Shown here piece after piece: positions 1 through 10,800 of a stretch of 64,000 nucleotides of DNA. This stretch comes from Pseudopyrenochaeta lycopersici (lineage: Eukaryota; Ascomycota; Dothideomycetes; Pleosporales; Pseudopyrenochaetaceae), in NCBI GenBank assembly GCA_003313425.1, contig NHZP01000036.1, forward strand, positions 1 to 64,000. The letters are read 5' to 3'. The stretch's first letter is position 1. Each line of letters begins with the position of its first letter. The notes under the pieces are model-generated. The model was not told where the DNA came from. It worked only from the letters and a program-made list of their open reading frames with translations, and searched no databases. Made by a program: the position numbers and the translations under genes.

Positions 1-1
1 A

Positions 2-448
2 TATATCAGCGCTACCTATGATGCGCCCCAACCGACCGTTTTCCCTGATCGCGAGGTTCCCGCTGCTCCTAATGCTAATTATATGGCCGTTGTGAATAAG
101 TGGCGCGTCAGGATGGGCAAGACAGTCCTCACAAACGACCTCAAGCTCGAGTCCAACGCCGTAGATGTTGTCAACTCAGGCAATGGCCAGATGGTCCACA
201 AACTCAACGATGGCAGTTTCGGTCAGGTCCTCGCGCCCGGCAATGCCGACGACTTCGAGCACGTTTTCGTTGGTGGCTGGCTCTGCGAAATTCCTTCCCT
301 TCCAGGACTAGGCGACATTTGCTCTGTCCAGTCCAAAGGCTGGGACTATCAAGGCCAAACTGGTCACGCCGAGTTGCTAACGTCCAAGGACTACACCAAG
401 ATTGGATGCGCTCATCTCACGGGCATCTGGTGTTGCGATCTGGCTTGA
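2..448 (+). CDS. CAP/SCP-PR1 domain secreted protein, 3' part
   Basis: The frame is open from the first bases of the window, so the N-terminus lies outside it. The visible part contains the end of a CAP (cysteine-rich secretory, antigen 5, PR-1) domain. The segment GHAELLTSKDYTKIGC followed by GIWCCDLA matches the C-terminal CAP signature, in which a conserved Gly-His pair, an Ile-Gly-Cys and a GIWVCD-like strand close the fold. Family members are extracellular and bind sterols or lipids, or act at host interfaces in fungi. There is no downstream membrane segment or GPI signal. The first ATG at 83 is probably internal, because the upstream codons read well as a Pro/Ala-rich linker. Function beyond the domain is inference. 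Confidence 0.6.
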   Translation, partial: YISATYDAPQPTVFPDREVPAAPNANYMAVVNKWRVRMGKTVLTNDLKLESNAVDVVNSGNGQMVHKLNDGSFGQVLAPGNADDFEHVFVGGWLCEIPSLPGLGDICSVQSKGWDYQGQTGHAELLTSKDYTKIGCAHLTGIWCCDLA

Positions 449-858
449 AAACTTGCGGAAACACTGCCGGCAACCAGGGAAGTTGTACCCCTCGAGTTGG
501 ATGTGTGGAGTGTTGCGAGATGGTTCTCGAGTCCCAGCTGAAAACATGGTAGGATAGGGGGAGGGGGAGGGGTTGGTGACAGCGAAACCACCACCAGCTG
601 CTTGTGTCTCCTGTTGTAGATCAAGCAGTGAGAAAAGACGTGGTGCACGACAATGATCAGGTCTTGTTCTCGACTACGGCGAAAGTAAATCAAAAACATC
701 AAGTGTATTCACAATGGTAGCGCTAACATACAATGAGTGTGAGTGTGTTTGTGTTTGTGTTTGCGTTTGTGAATCAACGAGATAGTGATCTTTATCTAAA
801 TATTTGGCAGTCTTATCACTCAAGTTGGACGCGTGATCGCCTGCCAATACATAACACG
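449..858. other. Intergenic, (TTTGTG)n microsatellite
   Basis: This is the 3' flank of the CAP gene. A short TTTGTG-type microsatellite lies around 737-772. I see no gene here. Confidence 0.5.
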
Positions 859-1080
859 TGTCAGATTCAAGGACTATTTGGCTTGATCTTTTATGAATTT
901 TTGATGATGAACGTGATTGATTGATTCTGTGTTCTCTCCCCTCCTTTCTATGACTGCTTTGCTTCCGGAGGTTCCGAAGGCCGTAGTATCGGTCCTTCTA
1001 TTAATCGCTCTTTCATGTGTAGTACTTTTGAGTTTATCTTTTATATTTAACAGGCCTTACAGCACTTGTGTAATCTGACA
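859..1080 (-). repeat. Solo LTR, TGTCAG Copia family (copy 1)
   Basis: The element starts TGTCAGATTC and ends TAATCTGACA. It is flanked by a perfect 5-bp target duplication, ACACG (854-858 and 1081-1085). It shares its ends, T-rich segment and a CTTCCGGAGGTTCCG-like core with other copies in this window, and its ends with the LTRs of the intact Copia element. Its orientation matches that element, whose coding strand is minus. No internal retrotransposon sequence is attached, so it is a solo LTR left by LTR-LTR recombination. Confidence 0.88.
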
Positions 1081-2340
1081 ACACGACTCGTTTTCGGAAC
1101 GATGTAGCAGTGAGTGCAAACTTAGTATCAGCTCAACGAATCCGTATTCCCTCTCAGGCCGAACTAGAGTGGTGGTATGACTAATGGACACTCTTGTGCT
1201 TAAAAGCCTTATCAGTAACTTCTGGTCGTGTGTCGCGAGCCCAGCGAGCCGGTTTGATAGCTCAGACAGTTAAGTTCTCCCATTCTCAAGGCCATAAAGA
1301 TCTGGGCAATGTTTTACTATTCCATTGCCCTTTCTTCTCTAAGATACTGGAGTGTAACAAAATTCAGCTGCTACCCCTGCTTAATCATGCCTGAAGGGGT
1401 CTCCTATAAGCTACGAGCGCTAGAAGAAAAGTTAGGTTAAGGAAGAATATCGCAGTAAGTCTTGAAGACTATTTCAATGTAAAAAGGTACCTTCCGAGAG
1501 TTTCGCAGGGCCGGTGCTACGTATTTATTTTTAGCATCCTAACGCTATCACCCCAATCACCACAGTAGGTGACATGGACAAAGGCCAGTCAGATATTGGC
1601 ATAAGGCGTTCCTCCTAGTGTGTCTAAATCATTCTGTGCTAGACAAGATCGTGGCAATGTCCCTCGCACTACTCTCCAGTATCACGCGCGCGGACGACAG
1701 CCGATTGAAGAGAAGGCCTATAGCGGAAAGCGAGGACGGGCGGGCTCAAGAACAGCGCAGCTCCAACAAAGCAGCTTATGGCATGCTGCTGACAGGTCGC
1801 ATGTACTAAGTTGTCGCGATCTGTTGCCAGATGGATTGAGAGACGCTCTGCTGAATTGTCGTGGGGCACTTACTACCGTGGATGGGGCTGAGCATTCTCA
1901 CGCTGCCTGCGCAGCCACATGCTTACAAGGTTCGCTTGTCTTGCTGAGACAGATTATATTCCTAGATAATGTTGGCGCTGACAGGGCTGGCGAGGGCTTA
2001 TTGGGGCAGGGTCAGGCCCCCAGGCTAAGCTATTTGCCATACCATGGCCATCCGGAGCGTTGAGAGGTTGACACCTCTTCACAGACTGTGCGGCAGCGCG
2101 AAAGGCCTTGGCGAAATTTCCAGTTACCCGACGTTCTAAAGGTCCTTGGGTGGCTAACCTGTAGAACTCGTGTAGATTTAAATAAACACCTATGCGGGGT
2201 TAACAGTGCTCTATGCATAAAGTAACTATAATTCGGCTCGCTACAGAGGGCCGCTCGCGACACAGGGACAGATGTATTCGCCGCCCTGGTCGCAACGCGA
2301 GGGGAAGTTCAGTGTCACGTGACAGTGTTAATACTAGTGT
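1081..2340. other. Intergenic, nothing recognised
   Basis: Open frames near 1618-2063 overlap each other in two frames and look like chance. A stretch at 1254-1290 resembles a tRNA A-box but has no matching B-box. I see no gene. Confidence 0.4.
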
Positions 2341-2546
2341 TGTCAGATAAAATGCTGAAATGAGCTTTTTAGAAATTAATGATTGCGATGATGGATTATG
2401 TCTTTTTTTTTTTTGGAGTTCTATCTCCTGCTTTCTTCTATATCTTCTCTGCTTCCGGAGGTTCCGTCGATTAGCAATAGTTATCGGTCCTACTATTTAT
2501 CGCTCTTTCCTATGCCGTACTTCTGAGCTTCTCCTTATATCTGACA
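2341..2546 (-). repeat. Solo LTR, TGTCAG Copia family (copy 2)
   Basis: The element runs from TGTCAGATAAAATGC to CTTATATCTGACA and has a perfect 5-bp target duplication, AGTGT (2336-2340 and 2547-2551). Its internal sequence is closest to the copies at 16885 and 24841, including the GCTTCCGGAGGTTCCG core. Confidence 0.88.
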
Positions 2547-3060
2547 AGTGTATAGCCCATCCATCATCCGTAGCATTAGCTCCTTAGAATTTCTACAGCA
2601 AGTAAATACACCATAATATGTTTGCAACAGGTTCGACCTTCGTCGATATACGATTCGCCTCTTTGGTGCTTTCATACAACCGAAAAACGGTGCCTCATTC
2701 GTCCACTCCGCAATTTTAGGCAACAAGTTACCACTGAGGCGCAACGGGCTCAAAATTTGAATATATAGCCTCTGTAATCGATTTCTATTAGCATTTCCTA
2801 TAGCTGGCCTTTGGATAAGACCTCTAAGACTAAGCCTGCTACGGAAAGTTTTTTAGTAGCACAATAGAATTGACCTACCGCAATCAAGGGCGGCGTTGGA
2901 ACCCGTTCGCAGGGCCGAAAGCGTGGGCGGGGCCATCGTACGCTTGCCTACCTACGCGCTGGGTACAGTCAGCCCTTTCAGCCATGTTCGATCCTCACTA
3001 CGTACGTCTCGGCGGGTTGAGAAATCTGCCCGAAGCTCCAACCACATGTTCAACAATGTC
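2547..3060. other. Intergenic, nothing recognised
   Basis: No open frame of interest and no repeat that I can match elsewhere in the window. The right end runs into the decayed GT8-like gene, whose lower boundary is not clear. Confidence 0.3.
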
Positions 3061-3525
3061 GCGTGACTCGCTTGTTTTGGGTCTGAATCCACGCCAGTAG
3101 CTCAGTATAGCTGTCTTGGCAGGTCGGATCATTCTGCTTCTCGAACGTCATGATCTGGGTAGGAAGGAGTTTGCAGCCATAAATATCCCTTGCCTACGCT
3201 AGCAGCTTGCTTTCATAGTTCACATTTTCCCCGTTAATCTTAGACACACCCCAGGCGTGACGATACAGCAGTAAGAGATCTGTCCTCGTTCCAAACGTCT
3301 GACTGCTTCAAACATCATGAGCGAGTTGCAGAGATAGTGCGAGTCCGCGACATACTGCACATAGGCGAATTCGGACCAGCGCCAGTGGCTGTTCCTGGCT
3401 TTGGCTGAGCCAGGCAATCGAGGCACTTCATTCTGAACCGATGCAGGGTTACAGGCGAAACGAATTTGATGGAAGATGAAGTTTGCGCTAGCATGACGGA
3501 TGTAAGGCGGCTCAAATGCGGCCAA
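3060..3525 (-). pseudogene. Glycogenin-like GT8 glycosyltransferase relic
   Basis: Read on minus from 3525, the frame contains WSEFAYVQYVADSHYLCNSL followed by MMFEAVRRL. This matches the start of fungal glycogenin-like family 8 glycosyltransferases, which use a nucleotide sugar and a DxD metal site. The frame then shifts near 3255 and continues as a GVSKINGEN..ARDIYGCKLLP..TFEKQ..TELLAWIQTQ stretch, which fits the next conserved block. That second block has an in-frame TAG at 3196-3194. The DxD region and the rest of the catalytic domain are not recognisable, so the gene is dead and truncated. It lies head to head with the GT32 relic. The family call rests on motif memory, not a search. Confidence 0.5.
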
Positions 3526-3570
3526 AGGTGATCGTTATTACGCCTTAGGAATCACGCACCTGCCGCTTAG

Positions 3571-4861
3571 TTGCAGCACGACGAGTTGGTCGCTTTCTTC
3601 CCTCCTTCCCAGGAGCCCCCTCTCCCCGACTCGGGGGCTTATGCGATGGTGGCAGCCTTCCCGGCGGCCAACTTTGCGCTCGCCTTTACCCTAACGTTCA
3701 TGTTGTACCACTCTTTCTCGACCAGCCTGGATCAGAGTAGGCATTTTGAGCTGCGTGATACTCTCGTGACTAATCTTTCTCAGGAACATGTCCAATGCCG
3801 AAAACCACCGTCTCCACCCGCAACAAATCTGGCAGACTTGGAAAGACTCAGGAGACCTGCCCGATCGAGCGGCGGATTTTCCGTCCACCTGGCAACGCAT
3901 GAATCCTGACCATCGCTATGAGGGCATTACCGACAGCAACGCAGACGCTTGCGTACGCGATGGCTTCTCCGGTCGACTCTACACGTCCCTTCCCAACATG
4001 ACTGACCGTGTAACGAGAGCAGATTTCCTCCGCTATCTGATCTTGATGAAGGGAGGCGAGCTTTGGGCAGACATCGACGTGCGGCCGCTGCGCCCCGTAT
4101 CGAAATGGGGTCCAGGTTAGTATAGCGAAAGCTTCAGCCTTGTAGTTGGCATCGAAAACGATCATAACAAGCGAGCCATCTGGCCCGGCCCGCCATTCCC
4201 CGTGCAACTTGCCCCAATACGTGGTTCTCGCGAAGCCTGAGCATTGTGCCATCGTTGCATTAGTAGACCTTGAAGCAGAGAATCTAGATGAGCTTTTCAA
4301 CGTGAAGAGGCCAAAATAATATCGTCACATTTCAGGAGGTCATAACGACGACTGGTCCGTTTGCGTTCACCAAGGCGCTGATAGATATTTCACTACAGCC
4401 ACGGTATACGATCATAATGGAAACGAGCTAAATCGATTGCAAGAGCCATTGTTGATTGGTGATGTATTGGTCTTCCCGCTGAAGAGCTTTGGTTTATTGG
4501 GAGCAGACTTGTGAACAAACACGACAGGAAACTCCTGATAGCTCCTGAACTTGAACCAAGTCAAAGATTTTTTTTCCGTGCACGAGCCTAAAGGAGATAT
4601 TTGCACGTGTCTTTGAGAGGTATAGCTATACTTACATATACAAATTGTCGGTGTCTGTGATAAGATATAAGGTTAGGTCCGAGTTCAAACGCACCTTGGC
4701 GCTCATTTCCTGCTTGTTGACAAGTCTGATTGGGAGATTTCGATGAGAATGATGAAGGTTTGTCCAACATCTCTTCCAAGGGTCATGGCGTGACAGCCAT
4801 CCTGGATGATGCTAGAGCGAGAGTGTTGCCGAACTCTTCCGGAGGTCTGGCGGGCAGATGA
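3571..4861 (+). pseudogene. GT32 (OCH1-like) glycosyltransferase, split by a hAT MITE
   Basis: The frame from 3788 reads HPQQIWQTWKDSGDLP, then MNPDHRYEGITD, then RADFLRYLILMKGGELWADIDV. This is the sugar-binding DxD region of GT32 enzymes, Golgi type II membrane transferases that extend mannosyl or related glycans. A hydrophobic stretch upstream (from 3649) may be the signal anchor. Later blocks VVLAKPEHC, TTTGPFAFTKA and EPLLIGDVLVFPLKSFG are all recognisable but lie in different frames. There is a one-base shift in a CCCC run near 4210 and another break near 4395; short introns may explain part of this. At 4496 a MITE splits the last exon. Joining 4503 to 4737 restores an open frame to a stop at 4859-4861. 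The gene is not functional as it stands. Confidence 0.72.
4504..4728. mobile_element. hAT-type MITE, copy 1
   Basis: This 225-bp non-coding element has terminal inverted repeats CAGACTTGT..ACAAGTCTG. It is flanked by a perfect 8-bp target duplication, ATTGGGAG (4496-4503 and 4729-4736). Eight-base duplications and short TIRs are typical of the hAT superfamily. An inverted, clearly homologous copy lies at 25435-25656. It has no transposase, so it must have been moved in trans. Confidence 0.88.
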
Positions 4862-4988
4862 GGACTTGTAATTAGAAGTGTACCGTATATCTGCAATCTA
4901 AAATCCACTAAAATGCGCTCCTAGGACAGGTGGATTCATAAGACTCCAAATCAACAATACCGTTAAAACCAGCTAACGCTTGGAACAT

Positions 4989-6613
4989 ATGGACAATACA
5001 GATATCGAAAAAGCTGGTAGGTAGTACCTCCATAATGACCACACTTTGCCATGAGGACTGAACTCCTGTTTGAACTTCACTAAGATTCGAAGGCGCTGAA
5101 ATAGGCGGTGACAAAGACAGTCCACTAAGCCGCAGCATCTCGGCCAGCTCCACGACGCAATCGCAGGAGAATGTAGGAGAGGACGTGACGCAGGCACAGC
5201 AGTGGAGGATCCTGCTATCAACGTCTTTGATGGCGTTCACTGTGATAGGTGAGCATCTTGTTAATGGGTTTCGCCAAAGGTGTGCCCCGTTCCCTTGCGC
5301 CAAGCTAATGCCACCTCCTCCAGGGTTTGTGCAAGCCTTTGGTGTATTCCAAGCACACTATGGACGTCAAGAGGCAGTACGGGACGGCGTAATTCGCGAA
5401 AGCGAGATCGGAAACCGTACCTTGATCTCTTCCATTGGGTCTTTCGGTAATGGAGGATTGGTTGCTCTCTTTGGGATATTCTACTATCCGCGTCTGCCTG
5501 AGATTGGGCGACATATCTATACAGTGTGCTTTGTTGGCACAGTTTGCGTCGCGCTTGGGTTCTCAACAGCAGCAAGCAGCCATAGCGTAAATCTCCCCAT
5601 GTCGTTCTAAAACTCTTCTCACGCAAAACTAGGCCTGGGACCTCTTTGGGAGCCAGGGTGTTCTCGTCGGCATTGGGACGGGGATATTGATATACATCCT
5701 TTCACCCATTCTCCCCGAGTATTTCCCACAGCGCAGTGGACTTGCGCAGGGAACCATGTACGCTGGCATGTACGATTCCATTGCACAATCTCGATGTATG
5801 CTGACGAGCATAGCTGCTGCTGTGGGTGGTGTGACCTTTTCGTTCGTGACGGCAAACCTGCTGGAGAAGTTTGGCACGAGGGTAACGCTCGGTGCATTTG
5901 CTGTCTTCAGCCTTGTCATGTTGTCAAGTGCTAGTGTCCTGGCTATTCCGCCACGAAAGTTCCAATACCGGAGTAGGGAAGTCACTGGCTGGACAGCATT
6001 CTACGACCCCATGTTCTCCTCTCTTGCGGTGGTGAACTTCATCCATCCGCTTACGCTAGCGATTCCCATGACGTTCGGGCCCGCATTCGCGGAGTCTCTC
6101 GGTGTTCCTATCAAGCCGGCTTCGTACCTGCTGGCCATCAATAACGGCGTAGGTATCCCTTCGAGACTAGGCGCTGGGGTACTTGCGGATCGGATCGGGC
6201 ACCAAAATGCGCTGATAATCGCCACCGTTGTGTACTTATTTGCAACATGGACGCTCTGGGTTCCTTCAGCACTGACAAACAGTGTGGGGCTGTACGTTGG
6301 ATTGAGTATCAGTCACGGTCTTATCAGCGGGGTCTTCAATACCACAATGAATTCGATCCAGAGAGAACTGTTTGGCGATGCCATGTTCTATCCCAAGAAC
6401 GGAGTCATGACTTCTATACGAGGGTTTGGTTATGTCGTTGGCGTCCCTATCGCGGGAGCATTGGTGACCCGAGCGGCAGACAGAGGCCTGAGCGGTGAAG
6501 ACTTTCTCAGGCCAATAACGTACACGGGATCACTATTGGCGATCTCACTAGCCTGTCTTCTGTTCATCCGACGGCTAGATGGACAGCAAAATGGGTGGAA
6601 ATGGGCTCGGTAG
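4989..6613 (+). CDS. MFS transporter, monocarboxylate-transporter-like
   Basis: By hand splicing the exons are 4989-5016, 5093-5248, 5324-5586 and 5633-6613. Introns begin GTAGGT, GTGAGC and GTAAAT, and the product is about 475 residues. A short polar N-terminus (MDNTDIEKA..) is followed by the typical start of fungal MCT-like proteins, FVQAFGVFQAHYG. About twelve hydrophobic segments follow, including GVLVGIGTGILIYILSP and a central loop with basic residues. This family carries monocarboxylates or related small acids across the plasma membrane, but the substrate cannot be read from sequence. The frame is intact throughout, unlike its neighbours on both sides. There is no biosynthetic cluster around it. 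Confidence 0.85.
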
Positions 6614-6671
6614 ACACTGAAGCCGACTGGGCGTCGTCTTGAACAGTTGCAGAATGTCTTTGGCCTCGTAA

Positions 6672-7590
6672 TTGACATCCCGAACGCTCGGACGACACGC
6701 TAACAGCGGATTACATAGGCGACTAGCTCTAAGGGCCGCCTACTTCTATCAAGAATACCCCAACAACAGGCATAAGAACTTAACCTTCATGTATTGCATC
6801 AATCGAAGCCAAATAGAACACTTCGCTGCTTCGTCAACTTACCACGCACTGAGTCTCTCCACTGAGGAATTCATAGTCTATAATACTCACGCTGATGGTG
6901 TTGAATGCCAACGTCACATGGATCAGATCCAATCTATGCTATTTAATAACGATGAGCTCTATATCGCCAGGAGAGCTGGAATCCAGGTTTATTGCAATGT
7001 CGATGGCGAATGGGCTCTGACATGCACATTTCAGTGTGAAAACGACTGCGTCGACCCCTTAGGGGCGGACAAAGCAAATATTATTTTCACAGCCAAAGAA
7101 AGGCGCAAGGAACTTCTTTCCCTAGATAAAGTTGTATTGCATACCCTCTACAGTACGACCTTAAGGTCTGCAAGTGCTATAGTCCAGAGCTACTCTTCGT
7201 TGCCTATGCTCCCTATAACAGTGAAGGAAGCGGCAAGCTGGTTATTAAACGTTTGTCTACAGAAAACAACACCTTTCGTGTTAATGAATCCTGGACCTTC
7301 CCCAACGACCCCGATAGCTGTCAGGTCCTCGACATCTCTGAAGACTGCGTAGCTATCTATTTAGAACGCAGGGCGTCTACGCATGCATTGAACATTGTTG
7401 ATATTCGGTGTCCCAATGTCCTGGCGGAAGTAATATTCCTCCTCTGACAGTACCGCAGTCCTTCTGGGCTATTTCTGCGAGATAATTGTGTTACCTTGCA
7501 CTGGCAAGGAGATAACGAGATTCTCTTTGGAAGGCTTGAGCCGGGGCAGCAAATATGGGAGTAATACCTAGCATGTCAAGGCTGTGATAT
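6672..7590 (+). pseudogene. Decayed gene of unknown family, 5' part, split by Copia
   Basis: Two overlapping frames carry protein-like sequence. One covers about 6730-7150 (EFIVYNTHADGVECQRHMDQ.., IQVYCNVDGEWALTCTFQC). A second frame from 7130 reads YDLKVCKCYSPELLFVAYAP, then SWTFPNDPDSCQVLDISEDC, then ALNIVDIRCPNVLAEVIF. The short strand-turn repeats suggest a beta-propeller-like protein, but I do not recognise the family. The switch near 7130-7154 is a frameshift or an unseen intron. The second frame has in-frame TGA (7445-7447) and TAA (7562-7564), both consistent with C-to-T change. The reading frame continues beyond the Copia insertion at 12857. Confidence 0.5.
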
Positions 7591-7766
7591 TGTCAGAATT
7601 TAATGAATCTTTTTGGTCATGATCGTGGATCAGAATTTTATTGTATTTTCGTTGGTTCTGTTTTCTCTCCTTTTTAAACACAGACCTGATACATCGATGA
7701 TACATAGGTGATACCGTCCACGATGCAGTATTCGTATACTTCAGTTTTTATGCCTCTTATCTGACA
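7591..7766 (-). repeat. 3' LTR of the Copia element
   Basis: 176 bp, beginning TGTCAGAATT and ending TTATCTGACA on the plus strand. It is identical to 12676-12851. On the coding strand it begins TGTCAGATAAGAGGCATAAA, where the GCATAAA may serve as a TATA-like promoter element. Confidence 0.95.
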
Positions 7767-7814
7767 CACCCCCTCAGCTTAGAGTGATCTTCTAAGCTGC
7801 CACCAACCTATATC

Positions 7815-10800
7815 TTATGCGATTGTCAGATCCTCTATTTGAGTCTGTATGTCTTCGAGTTTTAACTCTTTTGCTAAGGCCGGTTTCTTGTTTACCAGTC
7901 CTAATTGATTAAGAAAGTTCTCCCATTTGTTTGAGGGCAGCGCTTTGGTAAGTCCATCTGCTAGCATTTGCGAGGATTCTACGTATTTAACTTGAATTCG
8001 TCCAAGCAATACTTCCTGTCGTAGCCAATGGTTGTGGATGTCTACATGTCGAAGTTTGGTTTGAAGTTTGGTAATCTCTTCCGTAACAAGTCGAATTGTC
8101 TGTGTATTGTCGCATTGAATTGTAATGGTCGACTCCGGCAATGATATCTGGAGCTCCTTGAGAAGTCGCGAGGTAAAGATAGCTTCCTTTGCTACTTGGG
8201 AGAGTGCGAGCAGTTCTGCTTCAGTCGTTGAGGTAGTAACCGTGTCCTGTTTACTTGCTCTCCAGGTAATAAGACCACCGAATAGCTTAATCACATAACC
8301 TTGCGAACTCTTTCTATCGACTGTATTATCGCCAAATGATGCGTCGCTAGCTACTTCAAGCTTGTCGCCTCCTCCCAGTTGGAGTGCCCTTGATTTTGTC
8401 GCTGCAAGGTAGAGCAGGACTCTGTCAGCAGCCTCCTGATGCTCCGTGCCAGGGTTGACGAGGAAGCGTGCAAGGCGCGATGTTGCGAAGGCGATATCAG
8501 GACGTGTTGTAACGGCGGCAAATAGTAGGGAACCAATCTTACGCTGGTATTTGTTGACTTCTGATGGTGATGCTAATCCCTCGCGTGGCTGGAGTTCAAC
8601 GCTTGCCATTGGGGTATCATGTCGGACATCTTTCCTATCTGCAAGTCTGCTGATTTTGTCGGCATAGGCTAACTGGGAGAGTTGAATTAATCGTTGTTCT
8701 CGGTCTCTGATAACTTCAACGCCAAGGAACCATTGCAGGTCTTCTCCACCTGTGAAGGTGTATCTTTCTTGAAGAGCCTTGATAGCTTGTTGAGCTTCTA
8801 CCTCCTTCTTCTGGTGGTAGGCTAAGATAATGTCATCGACGTAAAAGAAGATGATAATGCCATCCTTAATCATGCAGCAGGCCTCATGTGGCACTTGTTT
8901 GAAGCCTAAGTTGGTGAGGGTTGAGACGAATTCTTTCTGCCATAGGAGCGGTGAAATTCGAAGACCGTAAAGTGCCTTTTCAAGCTTAAGGATCGTTCCG
9001 GGCTTCTGGTATCCTCGTGGCATTCTCATGTAGATTTCTCTATCTATGGTTGCATGCACGAATGCGTTAGTAACGTCGTACTGTTTGAGTTCAAGGTTGA
9101 ACTTGGCAGCGATTGCCATGAGCATTCGAAAAGACCTGCTGGCTAAAGTGGCTGCGTATGTGTCTTGTGACGTGATGTTTCGTTGCTGATCGCCGCGAAC
9201 GACTAGTCGTGCTTTGCATTTAATAAGGCGATGGTGTTTGTCCAATTTGTAGGTATACACCCACATGCAGTCTAATATTTGGTGACCTTTCCGTTTGATG
9301 GGAGTGATTGGCACTTCAGCCCAGGACTTCATTTGTTCATGGCTCCTTAGGTGTTCTCGTTCTGCTTCCTTGAACATTTCGTACAGAGGATGATCTTCAA
9401 GCTTTGAGTAAGTCGTCGGCAGAGGTGGCAATTGGTTTCGGTGAGGCTTCACCCCCTTTGCCAGCATTCTCTTCAGCTGTGCCTTGTCAATGAGCTTGCC
9501 TTCGTGTTCCCCTACGTGCCCTGCTTGAGTGCCGGCCATAAATGCTGCTGCCCATGGTTCTGTTTTTGACGAGCCCTGTGTCGTCATGCTATTAGCTTCA
9601 AGTTCGTCGGTCCACGCCTGGCTAAGGAGAGCTACAGGTGGCGGAGTGTCTGGCGGCGTTGGGTATGAGTCCATCGCTTTTCTACTTCGGCAACCTCTTG
9701 ACTTTCGACCTTGTGGACTTGAACTCTCTCCCATTATTGTATCGTCTTCGTAGAACGACCCAGTCTCAGGCTGTTCCTGTCGCGGTGGTGTAGGCAGTTC
9801 AATCGTTTTCACCCACATTGCAATCTCCTGCAGGGTGTTGTGCATAAGGTTGTCCATGAGGTCTTCCGTTTTGCCGCTAAACACTACGCTTTCGTCGAAG
9901 ACTACGTCTCTTGTGCTGATAACTTTAGCTAGTGACGGGATCCAAACGCGGTAGATGTTTGTAGATTGATAGCCAATAAGATAGCCAATCCAGGCCTTTG
10001 GATCCAAGCGTTGCAGTCGCGACTTTCCTCGGTGGGTATCGTCGGTCATTGCAAATGCCTTGCAGCCATATGCTTTAAGATGAGCTTGGTTTGGTTTCCG
10101 TGGTCCAGTGACGATACCATTCATAGCAGCGACCCTTGTGAAGAATACCTCGTATGGGCTTTTCCAGCGGTTTGAGTAGTTCGGCGTTCTATTGTACAGG
10201 TATACTGCCGCTCTTGTGATTTCTGGCCATAGTTCCCAGGGAAGATTAGCATCCAGTCGTATCGTGCGTGCCTTTTCTTTTATCACACCCCCTGAGCGTT
10301 CTCCTCCGCCATTCTGTGATTGGGTATCAGGAGCAGAAGGCTCGACCTTTATGCCTTTGGACGTGCACCATCTCTTAACTTCTGGCTTGACGGTCACTAT
10401 CTCGTTGTCCGTCTCAATCACTTTTACAGAAATATTAAACTGCGTATAGAGGAAGCAAGTGAAATTATCTAGTAACCGAATAATAGATCGTGCTGGTCTG
10501 TTGTCGGTAAAGTAGAAATCCCAGTTATATGCCGAGAATCGGTCAGTGATAAGCATTTGGCTCTTTTCCTTTGAGTAGCTCCCCACTTCGTAGTCGTGAA
10601 AGTCGATCGCGATTCGTTCTCCCGGTCCTTCTTCGCTCAGTCGAGGTTCTCTGCGGATCCTGCGCTTTGATTTGGCTCTCCCACATGCGTCGCACTCGAC
10701 TGTAGTGACGCCTTTGATGCGCACCCCCTCAGATTGTTGGACGAGGTGTTCGATCACTGCGGGCCCTGGATGCCCTAGGCGCTTGTGCCATAGTATCGCA

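Noticed and set aside
1254..1320. tRNA-like or SINE-like start (GATAGCTCAGACAGTTAAG)
   Set aside because: It resembles a Pol III A-box and D-arm, but no anticodon stem, B-box or matching acceptor stem follows.
1618..2063. Overlapping 147- and 63-codon plus-strand frames
   Set aside because: The composition is not protein-like, another frame overlaps on minus, and there is no motif or splice support.
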